From contig NZ_FWXT01000002.1 in the NCBI RefSeq assembly GCF_900176535.1, positions 590,911 to 654,910 on the forward strand: 64,000 nucleotides of DNA. The letters run 5' to 3'. The DNA is from Pedobacter africanus (GTDB taxonomy: Bacteria; Bacteroidota; Bacteroidia; Sphingobacteriales; Sphingobacteriaceae). A program made the translations under genes and the position numbers. How positions within the stretch are numbered: the stretch's first letter is position 1; each line of letters starts with the position of its first letter. The notes under the pieces were generated by a model that worked only from the letters and a program-made list of their open reading frames with translations, was not told the DNA's origin and did no database searches. Shown here piece after piece: positions 9,106 to 18,403 of this stretch.

Positions 9106-9137
9106 AACACTTTATAAAATACACCCGTATTTTTTTT

Positions 9138-10088
9138 ATGACTAAGACTTTAAAAATTATAGAAGTAAAATCTGAGATAGGTGCCGGCACGCGAGGGGCG
9201 AGTTTGGGTGTGGATGCAATCAAGATTGCGGCGCTTGATTTTGGGAGCAGATTTTTTAAAAAACACAAGACAGTAGAGGTTCCTAACGAGAACCATTTGT
9301 TGCTTGAAAGTACTGGAAGCCCCTATGCAAAGCGGATTTCAGGAATTCTGACCATGGTGGAGCGGGTAAGTGATGAGGTAAGTTCTACATTAAATAAAGG
9401 TGATTTTCCGATCGTTCTGGCGGGCGATCACAGTACAGCGGCCGGCACCATTGCCGGCATTAAAGCAGTAAATCCAAAGGCCAGGTTAGGTGTAATATGG
9501 ATTGACGCACATGCAGATTTACATTCGCCTTACACAACACCTTCAGGAAATATGCACGGAATGCCCCTGGCGATGGCACTTGATGAAGACAATCTGGACG
9601 CTAAGGTGAACAAACTGGATCAGGAAACGATAAACTATTGGTATCAGCTGAAGAACGTGGGTAAAATAGCGCCTAAAATCAGTTACCGGGACCTGGTATT
9701 AATTTCTGCCAGGGATATGGAACGCCCTGAAGAGTTGCTGCTGAAAAAAAACAAGGTTAAAATTGTGACTACAGCTGAACTGCGTAAAAGAGGGGTGGAA
9801 CGTACAGTGATTGAAACGCTTAAGTACCTGGAGCATTGTGACCTGATCTATGTTTCCTTTGACGTGGATTCCCTTGACCCAACTGCATCGAGGGGCACAG
9901 GTACCCCGGTAGCCCAAGGCCTTACGGAGCGTGAAGCGGGGAACCTGATGTCGCGCCTAATTACCAATCAAAAGGTATGCTGCTTTGAAATTGTAGAAGT
10001 AAACCCAACCTTAGACCGTGAAAATCAAATGGCAGAACATGCTTTTGAAATTTTAATTAAAGCTACCAATGCTTTCAGAAATGAATAG
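9138..10088 (+). CDS. Arginase family hydrolase, probably arginase
   Basis: A 316-residue ureohydrolase that would split arginine into ornithine and urea. Metal-site motifs are complete: AGDHS, IDAHADLH, SFDVDSLDP and GTGTP. The SGNMHGMPL segment is typical of arginase; agmatinases usually have a different sequence there. An extra loop of about 30 residues lies between the second and third motifs, as in some bacterial arginases. It is 23 bases upstream of argS on the same strand and divergent from arginine decarboxylase. Agmatinase remains an alternative because its neighbour would make agmatine. Confidence 0.8.
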   Translation: MTKTLKIIEVKSEIGAGTRGASLGVDAIKIAALDFGSRFFKKHKTVEVPNENHLLLESTGSPYAKRISGILTMVERVSDEVSSTLNKGDFPIVLAGDHSTAAGTIAGIKAVNPKARLGVIWIDAHADLHSPYTTPSGNMHGMPLAMALDEDNLDAKVNKLDQETINYWYQLKNVGKIAPKISYRDLVLISARDMERPEELLLKKNKVKIVTTAELRKRGVERTVIETLKYLEHCDLIYVSFDVDSLDPTASRGTGTPVAQGLTEREAGNLMSRLITNQKVCCFEIVEVNPTLDRENQMAEHAFEILIKATNAFRNE

Positions 10089-10111
10089 TAGATTTGGGGA
10101 TTATTAGCAAT

Positions 10112-11893
10112 ATGAATATCGAACTACAAATTATCACTGCAGTAACAGCGGCAGTAAAAGACTTATACAATCAGGATTTACCAGAAAACCAGTTAACTTT
10201 ACAGGATACCAGACCAGAATTTGAAGGGCAACTGACACTTGTAGTTTTCCCCATTGTACGGTTTTCAAAAAAAACGCCCGAAGTAACTGCAACTGAGCTG
10301 GGTGAATATCTGGTGCAGCACTTGCAGGAGGTAACTGGCTTTAATGTGATTAAGGGATTCTTAAACCTTAGCATCGCTGATTCCTATTGGTTAAACCTGT
10401 TCAATAACAAGTTGTTGGATCCTTTGTTTATGGCCATTAAACCCAATGGCAGGAAGGTGATGGTTGAATATTCATCACCCAATACCAACAAACCCCTGCA
10501 CCTGGGGCATGTAAGAAATAACTTACTGGGTTATTCTGTAGCAGAACTCCTTAAGGCTGATGGCTATGAGGTGATTAAAGTGAACCTGGTAAACGACAGA
10601 GGAATTCACATTTGTAAATCTATGCTGGCCTGGCAAAAATGGGGTGATGGAGAAACACCGGAAAGTTCCTTGATGAAAGGAGACCACCTGGTTGGGAAGT
10701 ATTACGTAATTTTCGATAAGGAATATAAAAAGGAAATTAATGCTTTAAAACTGGAAGGACAAACCGAGGAAGAAGCCAAAAAAAATGCGCCATTAATTAA
10801 AGAAGCACAAAAAATGCTGCAGGACTGGGAGGCTGGCGTACCTGAGGTGATTGAGCTTTGGAAAAAGATGAATGGCTGGGTTTACGCGGGTTTTGAAGTT
10901 TCGTATAAGAACCTTGGAGTTGATTTCGACAAATATTACTACGAAAGCAATACCTATCTATTGGGTAAAGGAACTGTTGACGAAGGCCTGGAAAAAGGCG
11001 TTTTCTTTAAAAAGCCTGATGGCTCGGTTTGGATCGACCTCACTGAAGACGGTTTGGATCAGAAACTGGTATTGCGCGCCGATGGAACATCCGTTTACAT
11101 TACCCAGGATTTGGGTACCGCTCAGATGAAATACGATGATTTTAAAATGGATGAATCCATCTACGTAGTGGGAAATGAACAGGACTATCATTTTAAAGTT
11201 TTGTTCCTGATTTTAGAAAAGCTGGGCAAAAGCTGGGCAAAAGGTCTGCACCATCTTTCATATGGTATGGTCGATTTGCCAAGTGGAAAGATGAAATCCA
11301 GAGAAGGGACAGTAGTGGATGCCGATGACCTGGTTGCCGAAATGATAGAAACCGCCAGGGCAAAAACGGAACTACTGGGCAAGGTAAACGATTTTGAAGA
11401 AGAGGAAAGAAAGACACTCTATTATAACATTGGCTTAGGTGCATTAAAGTATTTCCTGTTAAAAGTAGAGCCTAAGAAAAGACTGCTGTTTGACCCATCA
11501 GAATCTATTGATTTTCAAGGCAATACAGGACCTTTTATACAGTATACGCATGCAAGGATCAAATCTTTGCTGGGAAAAGCAGGCTATGATTTTGCTGCAA
11601 AGGGTATTGATGCTGCAGCCATTACAGCTACCGAACGCGACATGATCATGCTACTGGCCAGGTATCCTGCCGAGATTTCATCTGCAGCTAAAACTTATAG
11701 TCCGGCTACTTTAGCCAATTATCTATACGAAGTGGCTAAGATGTTCAATAAGTTTTACCATGAAGTACCACCAATCATTAAAGAGGAAAACGAGGCTGTA
11801 AAGCTGCACCGCCTGAATCTGAGCCATGTTACTGCAGATGTATTGAAACGAGGTATGCGCATTTTAGGCATTACTGTTCCGGAAAGGATGTAG
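10112..11893 (+). CDS. argS: Arginyl-tRNA synthetase
   Basis: A 593-residue class I aminoacyl-tRNA synthetase charging tRNA-Arg. The N-terminal additional domain is followed by the HIGH-type motif HLGHVRNN (after SSPNTNKPL), a catalytic core, a KMSKS-like GKMKSREGT and a helical DALR anticodon-binding domain ending in GITVPERM. Length is usual for the family. I chose the ATG at 10112; an in-frame TTG at 10094 adds six residues with no domain support. It probably shares a transcript with the arginase gene just upstream, and it ends at a perfect hairpin shared with the convergent gene. Confidence 0.95.
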   Translation: MNIELQIITAVTAAVKDLYNQDLPENQLTLQDTRPEFEGQLTLVVFPIVRFSKKTPEVTATELGEYLVQHLQEVTGFNVIKGFLNLSIADSYWLNLFNNKLLDPLFMAIKPNGRKVMVEYSSPNTNKPLHLGHVRNNLLGYSVAELLKADGYEVIKVNLVNDRGIHICKSMLAWQKWGDGETPESSLMKGDHLVGKYYVIFDKEYKKEINALKLEGQTEEEAKKNAPLIKEAQKMLQDWEAGVPEVIELWKKMNGWVYAGFEVSYKNLGVDFDKYYYESNTYLLGKGTVDEGLEKGVFFKKPDGSVWIDLTEDGLDQKLVLRADGTSVYITQDLGTAQMKYDDFKMDESIYVVGNEQDYHFKVLFLILEKLGKSWAKGLHHLSYGMVDLPSGKMKSREGTVVDADDLVAEMIETARAKTELLGKVNDFEEEERKTLYYNIGLGALKYFLLKVEPKKRLLFDPSESIDFQGNTGPFIQYTHARIKSLLGKAGYDFAAKGIDAAAITATERDMIMLLARYPAEISSAAKTYSPATLANYLYEVAKMFNKFYHEVPPIIKEENEAVKLHRLNLSHVTADVLKRGMRILGITVPERM

Positions 11894-11918
11894 ACAGGAG
11901 TATTTCTGAACCCAGATA

Positions 11919-11956
11919 AAAACAAAAGAGAAGGGCTAATCCTTCTCTTTTGTTTT
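11919..11956. terminator. Bidirectional terminator between argS and the AI-2E family gene
   Basis: A perfect 16-base stem, AAAACAAAAGAGAAGG (11919-11934) with its complement at 11941-11956, and a 6-base loop. The right arm continues into T on the plus strand, and the left flank gives T on the minus strand. The right arm is also the last codons of the convergent gene, whose stop is at 11938-11936. Confidence 0.85.
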
Positions 11957-13069
11957 TTCTACACCGGCTTTTGCAGGTACGGCCTGCTTCTTTCTGAAAG
12001 AAGCAAAAGTCATCGGGCTTTTTGAAGGCCTTTCATCACCAAGCAGTACGCCCCATTGTTTGAAGATAACTGTCCTGTCGAAAATTACCTTTAAAACAGC
12101 TATAATTGGCATAGAGAGAAACATTCCGGATACACCAGCGATACTACCCCCAATGATCACCCCCAGGATCGCAAACAAAGCATTGATCTTTACTTTGGAA
12201 CCAACTATCCTAGGCATCAGTATATTGTTGTCAAGGAACTGAACAACCGCTATCACCCCTAAAACTGTAATTACCGGCCACAGCTCCGTGGAAGAGGTCA
12301 GTGTAAGCAATACGCCAATGATATTTCCGATTAATGCACCCACATAGGGGATAAGGTTTAAAATGGCAAAAATAACACCAATCAGCAACGCATGTTTAAT
12401 TCCAACAAGCAACAGGATTCCGCCCAGGAGAATGGTCATATAAGTAACCTGTATCAACAAGCCTATCAGGTAATTTTTAATGATGGACTCGGTCTCATAG
12501 ATCGCTTCTTTTACCTTCGGATGGTGTGCCGGTGTAAACCACATGAAAATAAAACGCAGCAAAATGTCTTTGTAAAAAAGCATCAGGTAGATGTAAATGG
12601 GAAGAAGGCCAAGGAATACAAAAATGGAGCTTAGCGTTACAGCAGCCCCGCTTGCAGCCTTTCCTGCCATCCCGAGCAGATCATCGCTCTTTTCTGTAAT
12701 GAACTTCATTTGTTCGGTTGTAGAAACATGACTGATGGTGCTAAACCATTCGCTGAGCGACTTTAAATGCGTGTTGACATTACTTTTGATCTGGGGAAAA
12801 TCTGCAGCCAAAACTCCAATCTGAGCAGAGAAGAACCAGACAATAGCCCCCACAAAAATAACAACAAGTAAGATCGGGAGAATAATGGCGGCTATTTCCG
12901 GAAACTTATATTTCCTTAAGAAACGAAATACAGGTAGCAGAACGATACTAATAAAAAATGCCATGATGACTGGCATGATGATGTCCTTTCCTATGACCAG
13001 AATTGCACCAACAAGTGCAATTCCAAGGAGTTCGATTGACCGTCGGACGGTTAGGGGCATGTCTTTCAT
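11936..13069 (-). CDS. AI-2E family transporter (PerM-like)
   Basis: A 377-residue membrane protein with about eight hydrophobic helices. Family features include paired N-terminal helices, a periplasmic-type amphipathic region (residues about 85-150), and a conserved C-terminal block with FAILNLIPYVGALIG and a following P-rich helix (LFAILGVIIGGSIAGVSGMFLSMP). The superfamily contains TqsA, PerM and Na+/H+ antiporters, so the substrate cannot be assigned. The C terminus is a charged Lys/Glu tail. The gene is monocistronic, divergent from mnmE with about 90 bases between, and convergent with argS. Confidence 0.85.
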   Translation of the reverse strand: MKDMPLTVRRSIELLGIALVGAILVIGKDIIMPVIMAFFISIVLLPVFRFLRKYKFPEIAAIILPILLVVIFVGAIVWFFSAQIGVLAADFPQIKSNVNTHLKSLSEWFSTISHVSTTEQMKFITEKSDDLLGMAGKAASGAAVTLSSIFVFLGLLPIYIYLMLFYKDILLRFIFMWFTPAHHPKVKEAIYETESIIKNYLIGLLIQVTYMTILLGGILLLVGIKHALLIGVIFAILNLIPYVGALIGNIIGVLLTLTSSTELWPVITVLGVIAVVQFLDNNILMPRIVGSKVKINALFAILGVIIGGSIAGVSGMFLSMPIIAVLKVIFDRTVIFKQWGVLLGDERPSKSPMTFASFRKKQAVPAKAGVEKTKEKD

Positions 13070-13162
13070 TCGTAATTTGTTTGTTTTTCAAGAGGTAAAC
13101 AGTAAAAGGTATCAAATGTTTGGCTAGTTTTGTGCCTTTAATCAAACATAATAAAATTAGCC

Positions 13163-14533
13163 ATGATTACAAACGACACTATAGTTGCCTTATCTACACC
13201 GCCGGGTACGGGTGCTATAGGAGTAATCCGACTTTCAGGAAAAGATGCCATTGCCATTACCAACGCCGTTTTTAGTGGAAAGGATTTACTAAAACAGGAT
13301 TCTCATACCATACATTTTGGTTTAATTAAGGATGGTGAAATAATTATAGATGAAGTACTTGTAAGTTTATTTGTCGCGCCTAAATCATATACCAAAGAAA
13401 ATGTTGTAGAAATTTCCTGTCATGGTTCCAATTATATCATACAGCAGATCATTAACCTGTTGATCAGGAAAGGGGCTTCGGCTGCCAGGCCAGGTGAATT
13501 TACCTTAAGAGCTTTTTTAAATGGGGGGTTGGATCTTTCTCAGGCTGAAGCTGTTGCTGATCTGATCTCCTCAGATTCGGCCGCGGCCCACAATGTGGCA
13601 ATGAACCAGCTAAGGGGTGGCTTCAGCACCGAACTGAATGTGTTAAGGGAACAGCTGATACATTTTGCATCTATGATTGAGCTGGAACTTGATTTTGCCG
13701 AGGAAGATGTAGAGTTTGCCAATCGTGACCAGCTACAGGAACTTATTGGAAAGATCACTTTGGTCTTGAACAAACTGATTCGCTCTTTTGAATTAGGCAA
13801 CGTAATTAAACAGGGGATCAATACGGTAATTGCAGGCCGACCCAATGCCGGAAAATCGACCTTACTAAATGCCCTCCTCAATGAAGACCGGGCCATTGTA
13901 AGTGAAATTGCAGGTACGACAAGAGATACCATAGAAGAGGTTTTGAATATAAACGGCATTAATTTCAGGCTCATCGATACTGCCGGAATCCGGGAAGCTA
14001 CGGATACAATTGAGGCCATTGGCGTGGAGAAAACAATGCAGAAAATTAATCAATCGGCATTACTGGTCTATCTGTTTGATGTGGTAAACCTTTCTGCTTC
14101 AGAGATTGAAGAGGACATCTTACGCTTACATAAGCCTGGTCTGGCATTTCTTGCTGTGGCGAATAAAATGGACCTTTCCTTCAGTGACCGCTTAAAAGAA
14201 CTTAAATTACCTGCCGGCATACAATTCATTTCAATTTCTGCAAAACAAAACCAGCATATTGAAGAATTGAAACAACTCCTATATGATGCAGCAGTGGGAG
14301 ATAAGCTTTCCAACAACCATACAATGGTAACCAATATCAGGCATGTGGAAGCACTGGAAAAAACCCGGGCAGCTTTAAGTGATGTGGCTGAAGGGTTGAA
14401 CAATCCTGTTACTTCTGATTTCTTGGCTATGGACATCAAGCAGGCGCTCTACTATCTTGGGCTCATCACCGGGGTTGTGTCAACAGATGACCTGCTGGAG
14501 AATATCTTTAACAAATTCTGTATCGGAAAATAA
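13163..14533 (+). CDS. mnmE: tRNA modification GTPase MnmE
   Basis: A 456-residue protein, the usual length. The N-terminal tetrahydrofolate-binding domain begins TIVALSTPPGTGAIGVIR. The embedded G domain has GRPNAGKST (G1), a DTAGIRE G3 and NKMD (G4). It ends in the FCIGK motif whose Cys is needed for the 5-carboxymethylaminomethyl modification of U34 made with MnmG. The gene is intact and unremarkable. It is followed after 16 bases by the PNGase F-like gene on the same strand, which may be read through from it. Confidence 0.96.
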   Translation: MITNDTIVALSTPPGTGAIGVIRLSGKDAIAITNAVFSGKDLLKQDSHTIHFGLIKDGEIIIDEVLVSLFVAPKSYTKENVVEISCHGSNYIIQQIINLLIRKGASAARPGEFTLRAFLNGGLDLSQAEAVADLISSDSAAAHNVAMNQLRGGFSTELNVLREQLIHFASMIELELDFAEEDVEFANRDQLQELIGKITLVLNKLIRSFELGNVIKQGINTVIAGRPNAGKSTLLNALLNEDRAIVSEIAGTTRDTIEEVLNINGINFRLIDTAGIREATDTIEAIGVEKTMQKINQSALLVYLFDVVNLSASEIEEDILRLHKPGLAFLAVANKMDLSFSDRLKELKLPAGIQFISISAKQNQHIEELKQLLYDAAVGDKLSNNHTMVTNIRHVEALEKTRAALSDVAEGLNNPVTSDFLAMDIKQALYYLGLITGVVSTDDLLENIFNKFCIGK

Positions 14534-14549
14534 AACTAACTTTATATTC

Positions 14550-16229
14550 ATGAGAGTAATTTTATTAGGGTTGGCCTTATTTTTAAGTCCCAGTGCTTTA
14601 TTTTCCCAGATAAATACAGCAGCTACCGAAGCAGTGGTGACCTATGGATTCCGGAATAACGGAAAGGAGTCGAACAGCGAACAAAAAATGTTTGTGAAAG
14701 GCAATCAGGTACGTTTGGCTGCTCCGGGGTACCAATCAGAAATGCAGTATCTTCAAATGGCCCAAAAGGCGAGCTATCAGGTCCAAAATAGTAACGGCAG
14801 TTTTTATACGCTAAAAAAGAACTTTAACGAATATGCCAAGGCCGAATTACTTTCGGGAATTGATACCATCCTTGGTATTCCATGTAAAAGAGCAAAGGTT
14901 TTTATCCGTTCCAATACCATAGAAATCTGGTATACAAATAGCCTTAAAATCAAGGGAACACCTGCTATATCCGTTGCACCCGGAATAGGTTTGGTGTTAA
15001 AGACCATCCGTAACGGCAACGCAGAGACTTTTGCAAAACACATTGACTATCGTCCGGTAACAAAAGAAGAACTTGCCTGGCCAAGTAGCTGGGGCACTAT
15101 ATTAGATGAAGCGGCTTACCAGAGACAGGTTATAGAAAATCGTTATACCAAGCTTACAATTTTTAATGATGAACAGATTAGCTTTGGCAATAGCATAGAA
15201 AACCCAAAGGGAGTGCAAACCAATGTAACTTATCGTTTCTCAGGTGGAACCGTTATACTGAAGAAAGTAAGATTACCTCAGACAAAAGCTGGCCAGCAAT
15301 TGTTTGTGGAGCTGGTACAACGCTCTAACGGTGATGCTTATGACCGAACAGGTTCTGTGTTTATGGTTCCTGCAGATAAATCCATTTCTTATCTTAATGC
15401 CCTTCAGAACGGTATTAAGGTTTTACCCATTTATACTGGCCGGAATGGAAAAAAATACCAGGGGGTTACTGCTACAGATGACTATTTACCACCGCTGGAG
15501 TTGATGCGTTTTTTTACTTCTTTTGGGGTTGGGCATTTCAATGCCCAGGCAAAGATAAAGGGGTACAACTGGGCCGATTCGGTGGTGTATAAACAAGATA
15601 TTACGGCGCTTCTGCCAGCTTTACAACAAGAAGTATGGATAGGTGTTTTTATTGGAAATTACGATAAAGGCGGGCACAAAGCGAGTCTTTATTTCAAGTA
15701 TTATCCTGGATATGAAGGAGATAAGCAACAGAAAGAAAAAAAATGGCTAATGCCGATTTTTAACACCACGAATTTAATGGAAATGTCTGGTCAGGAATAC
15801 GGGACCATGTTCGACCAGGATTCACTCCATGTAACCTTTGATATACCGGAAGGTGTAAAAAATCTTAAATTAAGATACCTTACCACAGGTCATGGAGGCT
15901 GGGGTGGTGGTGACGAGTTTGTACCTAAGCAGAATGAAATTTTTGTTGACGGCAAGCGTGTTTATCATTTTATACCCTGGCGGGAAGATTGTGCGACATA
16001 CAGATTCTTAAACCCGGCTTCCGGTAATTTTGGCAATGGCTTATCTTCTTCCGATCTGAGTCGTTCCAATTGGTGTCCTGGAACAATTACCCTGCCTGTA
16101 GAGATCCCACTCCCAAATCTAAAACCTGGCAAGCATACGCTACAGGTAGCCATACCTCTTGGTAAACCTGAGGGTGGAAGTTTTAGCGCCTGGAATGTCT
16201 CCGGGACATTAATTGGAGATACAGAATAG
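14550..16229 (+). CDS. Secreted PNGase F-like peptide-N-glycosidase
   Basis: A 559-residue protein with a cleavable signal peptide ending near residue 19 (ALFSQ). Residues about 200-559 resemble peptide-N4-(N-acetylglucosaminyl)asparagine amidase F: an N-terminal glycanase domain with GDAYDRTGSVF (candidate catalytic Asp265) and EVWIGVFIGNYD (candidate Glu361), then a C-terminal domain with TGHGGWGGGDEF, PWREDCATYR and GLSSSDLSRSNWCPGT. The preceding ~180 residues form an extra domain of GLPGLI-like strands, comparable to the longer type-II PNGase F of Elizabethkingia. The enzyme would release whole N-glycans from glycoproteins. The frame opens further upstream into mnmE, but the ATG at 14550 gives the signal peptide. 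The downstream SusCD/GH20 locus fits a glycan-using role. Confidence 0.8.
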   Translation: MRVILLGLALFLSPSALFSQINTAATEAVVTYGFRNNGKESNSEQKMFVKGNQVRLAAPGYQSEMQYLQMAQKASYQVQNSNGSFYTLKKNFNEYAKAELLSGIDTILGIPCKRAKVFIRSNTIEIWYTNSLKIKGTPAISVAPGIGLVLKTIRNGNAETFAKHIDYRPVTKEELAWPSSWGTILDEAAYQRQVIENRYTKLTIFNDEQISFGNSIENPKGVQTNVTYRFSGGTVILKKVRLPQTKAGQQLFVELVQRSNGDAYDRTGSVFMVPADKSISYLNALQNGIKVLPIYTGRNGKKYQGVTATDDYLPPLELMRFFTSFGVGHFNAQAKIKGYNWADSVVYKQDITALLPALQQEVWIGVFIGNYDKGGHKASLYFKYYPGYEGDKQQKEKKWLMPIFNTTNLMEMSGQEYGTMFDQDSLHVTFDIPEGVKNLKLRYLTTGHGGWGGGDEFVPKQNEIFVDGKRVYHFIPWREDCATYRFLNPASGNFGNGLSSSDLSRSNWCPGTITLPVEIPLPNLKPGKHTLQVAIPLGKPEGGSFSAWNVSGTLIGDTE

Positions 16230-16393
16230 ATATTTCTAGCTTTAAATAGTGGATTCGTAATTAATTTAAACAAAAAACAACACAATTAAATAAAATTTAA
16301 CATTTATTTTCAATTCAGGTGCTATTATTTTAAAAAATATCAATATTTTGCAGATGAATTTCAACCTTAAAAGCCGCTCTGCATAGGATAAAA

Positions 16394-16981
16394 ATGGATC
16401 ACATTGACGAATATTCATTGCTCCAACTCGTATCTGCGGGAGATGAAGTAGCGTTTACTGTGTTATATGAGCGGTACCACATTCGCCTCTATCTGTTCAT
16501 TAAAAGATACCTGAAATCAGCACAATTGTCTGATGATATTTGCCAAAACGTATTTTTAAAAATATGGGAACGGAAAGAGGAGCTAAGTGGTATTCATACT
16601 TTTAATGCCTATGCATTTACCATTGCCAAAAGGCTCTGCCTGGATTTCTTAAAACGCGCAGCAATTGAACAAACTGCAATGAACCTGATCCTTCAGGCTT
16701 ACCCACTGCATAACAATCCCAGTGAAGATAACCATCAGTATAATGAATACCTTCGCTTTATTGATCGGACACTTTTAAAATTGCCGCCTCAGAGCCAGCA
16801 GATTTTTAAATTGTGCCGGCAGCAATTTAAAAGTTATGATGAAGCAGCGGCGATACTGGGCATATCACGTCATGCCATAAAAAAACACATGGTGAGGTCT
16901 ATGAAGGTATTGCGTGTTGCTGCAGAGACTGAGCTGGGAATTTCTTTAAGTGTTTTAGTTTGTTTTCTGACAAGACTCTAA
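16394..16981 (+). CDS. ECF-type RNA polymerase sigma factor
   Basis: A 195-residue sigma-70 family protein with region 2 (FTVLYERYHIRLYLF through DDICQNVFLKIWERK) and region 4 (LPPQSQQIFKLCRQQ, helix-turn-helix SYDEAAAILGIS). Regions 1 and 3 are absent, as in ECF factors. The FecR anti-sigma gene follows by 89 bases and an STN-domain SusC by a further gap, so this is a trans-envelope signalling unit responding to a glycan at the outer membrane. The C terminus ends in an unusual short hydrophobic tail. Confidence 0.9.
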   Translation: MDHIDEYSLLQLVSAGDEVAFTVLYERYHIRLYLFIKRYLKSAQLSDDICQNVFLKIWERKEELSGIHTFNAYAFTIAKRLCLDFLKRAAIEQTAMNLILQAYPLHNNPSEDNHQYNEYLRFIDRTLLKLPPQSQQIFKLCRQQFKSYDEAAAILGISRHAIKKHMVRSMKVLRVAAETELGISLSVLVCFLTRL

Positions 16982-17070
16982 CCTTAATATTGAATTTTAT
17001 TTTTTAACAGGGGTACCTTAGCCCTGTATGCTAATCGTCATACCACAAACAACAGAAATCATTGCCAGGT

Positions 17071-18240
17071 ATGCGCGAACAGAATTCAGGCCATAAGCGT
17101 AAATTAATTCAACGTTATGCAGAAAATGCAGCGTCTGAAAAAGAATTGCAATCCTTATTCGGGCTGATGGGCATCGATGAAATGGACGAATTTATAGAAG
17201 AGGACATGGACCGGCATATCGAACGTCTGACTACCAGGGATCAATCTGGTAAGATACGACGTCCGTGGCTTAAATATATAGCAGCCTCATTGATTTTAAT
17301 AGGGTTTTCAGTATTTGCGATATACCTCGTTTCAGAAGATTCGGACAAGAAAAACATTGTAAAAAACAACACGTCTATTTTACCCGGTAACAATCTTGCC
17401 TACCTGACGTTAAGCTCAGGCAAACGAGTAGCGTTAAATGATTTAAACAGTGGGGAAGTGCTGAACGAATCTGGAGTGCAAATTAAAAAGACAGCTGAAG
17501 GACAATTGGTGTATACTGTTTCAGACCAGCAGAACGACGATGAAACGCCGCGCTATAATACCATAGAGACCCCGAAGGGTGGACAATACCATATTCTCCT
17601 TCCTGATGGCTCAAAGGTTTGGCTGAATGCCGCATCTTCATTAAAATACCCTTCATCTTTTACAAAGTCTAACCAACGTTTGGTATTCTTAAACGGGGAA
17701 GCTTATTTTGAAATATCAACAGACAAAGCCAGGCCTTTTATAGTTCACAGTGCCAGCCAGGAAGTTAAAGTACTGGGAACGCATTTCAATATCAATGCTT
17801 ATACAGATGAACCCGAAACAACCACCACACTTATAGAAGGTGCTGTGAGCATTAGTCCGCTCATTAATGATGCAGCAGACTTTAGCGCTGAACGGCGGCT
17901 CAAACCCGGAGATCAGGCTTTGAGAAATAACTCCGGAATCCGTATCAAACATGTGGATACCGAAGAAGCCATTGCCTGGAAGAATGGTCAGTTTGTCTTT
18001 TCAAGCGAAAGTATAACTGCGATTATGCGCAAAATCTCCAGATGGTACAATGTTGACATCAGCTATGACGGAAATGTTTCTGCTTTAAGATTTACCGGAA
18101 CATTATCCCGTTACGCACAGGTTACCGAGGTATTGCAGATGCTGGAAATGACCAATAAAGTAGAATTTAAGGTTAAAGGCCGTGAAATAAAAGTATCTCC
18201 CGGAAAAGGAAAACAAACAATAACTATACAAACCAAATAA
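17071..18240 (+). CDS. FecR family anti-sigma factor
   Basis: A 389-residue single-pass inner-membrane protein. The cytosolic N-terminal ~85 residues bind the sigma factor. One helix (about 72-94, YIAASLILIGFSVFAIYLV) leads to the periplasmic FecR domain (from about residue 165, IETPKGGQYHILLPDG) and a C-terminal secretin/STN-like DUF4974 domain (FSSESITAIMRKISRWYNVDI). I chose the ATG at 17071; an in-frame TTG at 17062 is nine bases further up. It should hold the upstream sigma factor until SusC signals through its STN domain. The stop is embedded in a 9-base tandem repeat. Confidence 0.9.
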   Translation: MREQNSGHKRKLIQRYAENAASEKELQSLFGLMGIDEMDEFIEEDMDRHIERLTTRDQSGKIRRPWLKYIAASLILIGFSVFAIYLVSEDSDKKNIVKNNTSILPGNNLAYLTLSSGKRVALNDLNSGEVLNESGVQIKKTAEGQLVYTVSDQQNDDETPRYNTIETPKGGQYHILLPDGSKVWLNAASSLKYPSSFTKSNQRLVFLNGEAYFEISTDKARPFIVHSASQEVKVLGTHFNINAYTDEPETTTTLIEGAVSISPLINDAADFSAERRLKPGDQALRNNSGIRIKHVDTEEAIAWKNGQFVFSSESITAIMRKISRWYNVDISYDGNVSALRFTGTLSRYAQVTEVLQMLEMTNKVEFKVKGREIKVSPGKGKQTITIQTK

Positions 18241-18258
18241 ACCAAATAAACCAAATAT
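18232..18258 (+). repeat. Three tandem copies of ACCAAATAA
   Basis: ACCAAATAA occurs twice exactly and a third time as ACCAAATAT, spanning the FecR stop codon. The third copy runs into an ATG at 18257 that opens an 8-codon mini-frame ending at 18283. Similar CCAAA repeats stand just before the SusC start at 18404. Confidence 0.7.
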
Positions 18259-18311
18259 GAAAGATTTTAAAAGAGACCCCTAACAGACTAAAAGAAGTGC
18301 TGAAATAAAAA

Positions 18312-18336
18312 TCAGGAGTGCGACCAACACTCCTGA
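18312..18336. other. Perfect hairpin in the FecR-SusC gap
   Basis: TCAGGAGTG (18312-18320) and its complement (18328-18336) form a 9-base stem with a 7-base loop. T residues follow only on the minus strand, so it is not a typical plus-strand terminator. In the plus strand it would lie in the SusC leader. Confidence 0.6.
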
Positions 18337-18403
18337 AAAAGAGTTAAGGTACTTATAAAAAATGTCGCGAAACAATTGTTTATGATAACCAAAACCAAAC
18401 CAA

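Noticed and set aside
9005..9268. An 87-codon minus-strand frame crossing the speA/arginase divergent gap
   Set aside because: It overlaps the 5' ends of both genes and most of it is antisense to the arginase start; no motif or start context supports it.
13540..14019. A 159-codon open frame on the minus strand
   Set aside because: It is antisense to the G domain of mnmE, which is complete and highly conserved; the Ser-rich translation is a shadow.
18312..18336. Hairpin before the first SusC as a plus-strand intrinsic terminator
   Set aside because: The bases after the stem on the plus strand are A-rich, not T-rich, so termination in the direction of the operon is not supported.
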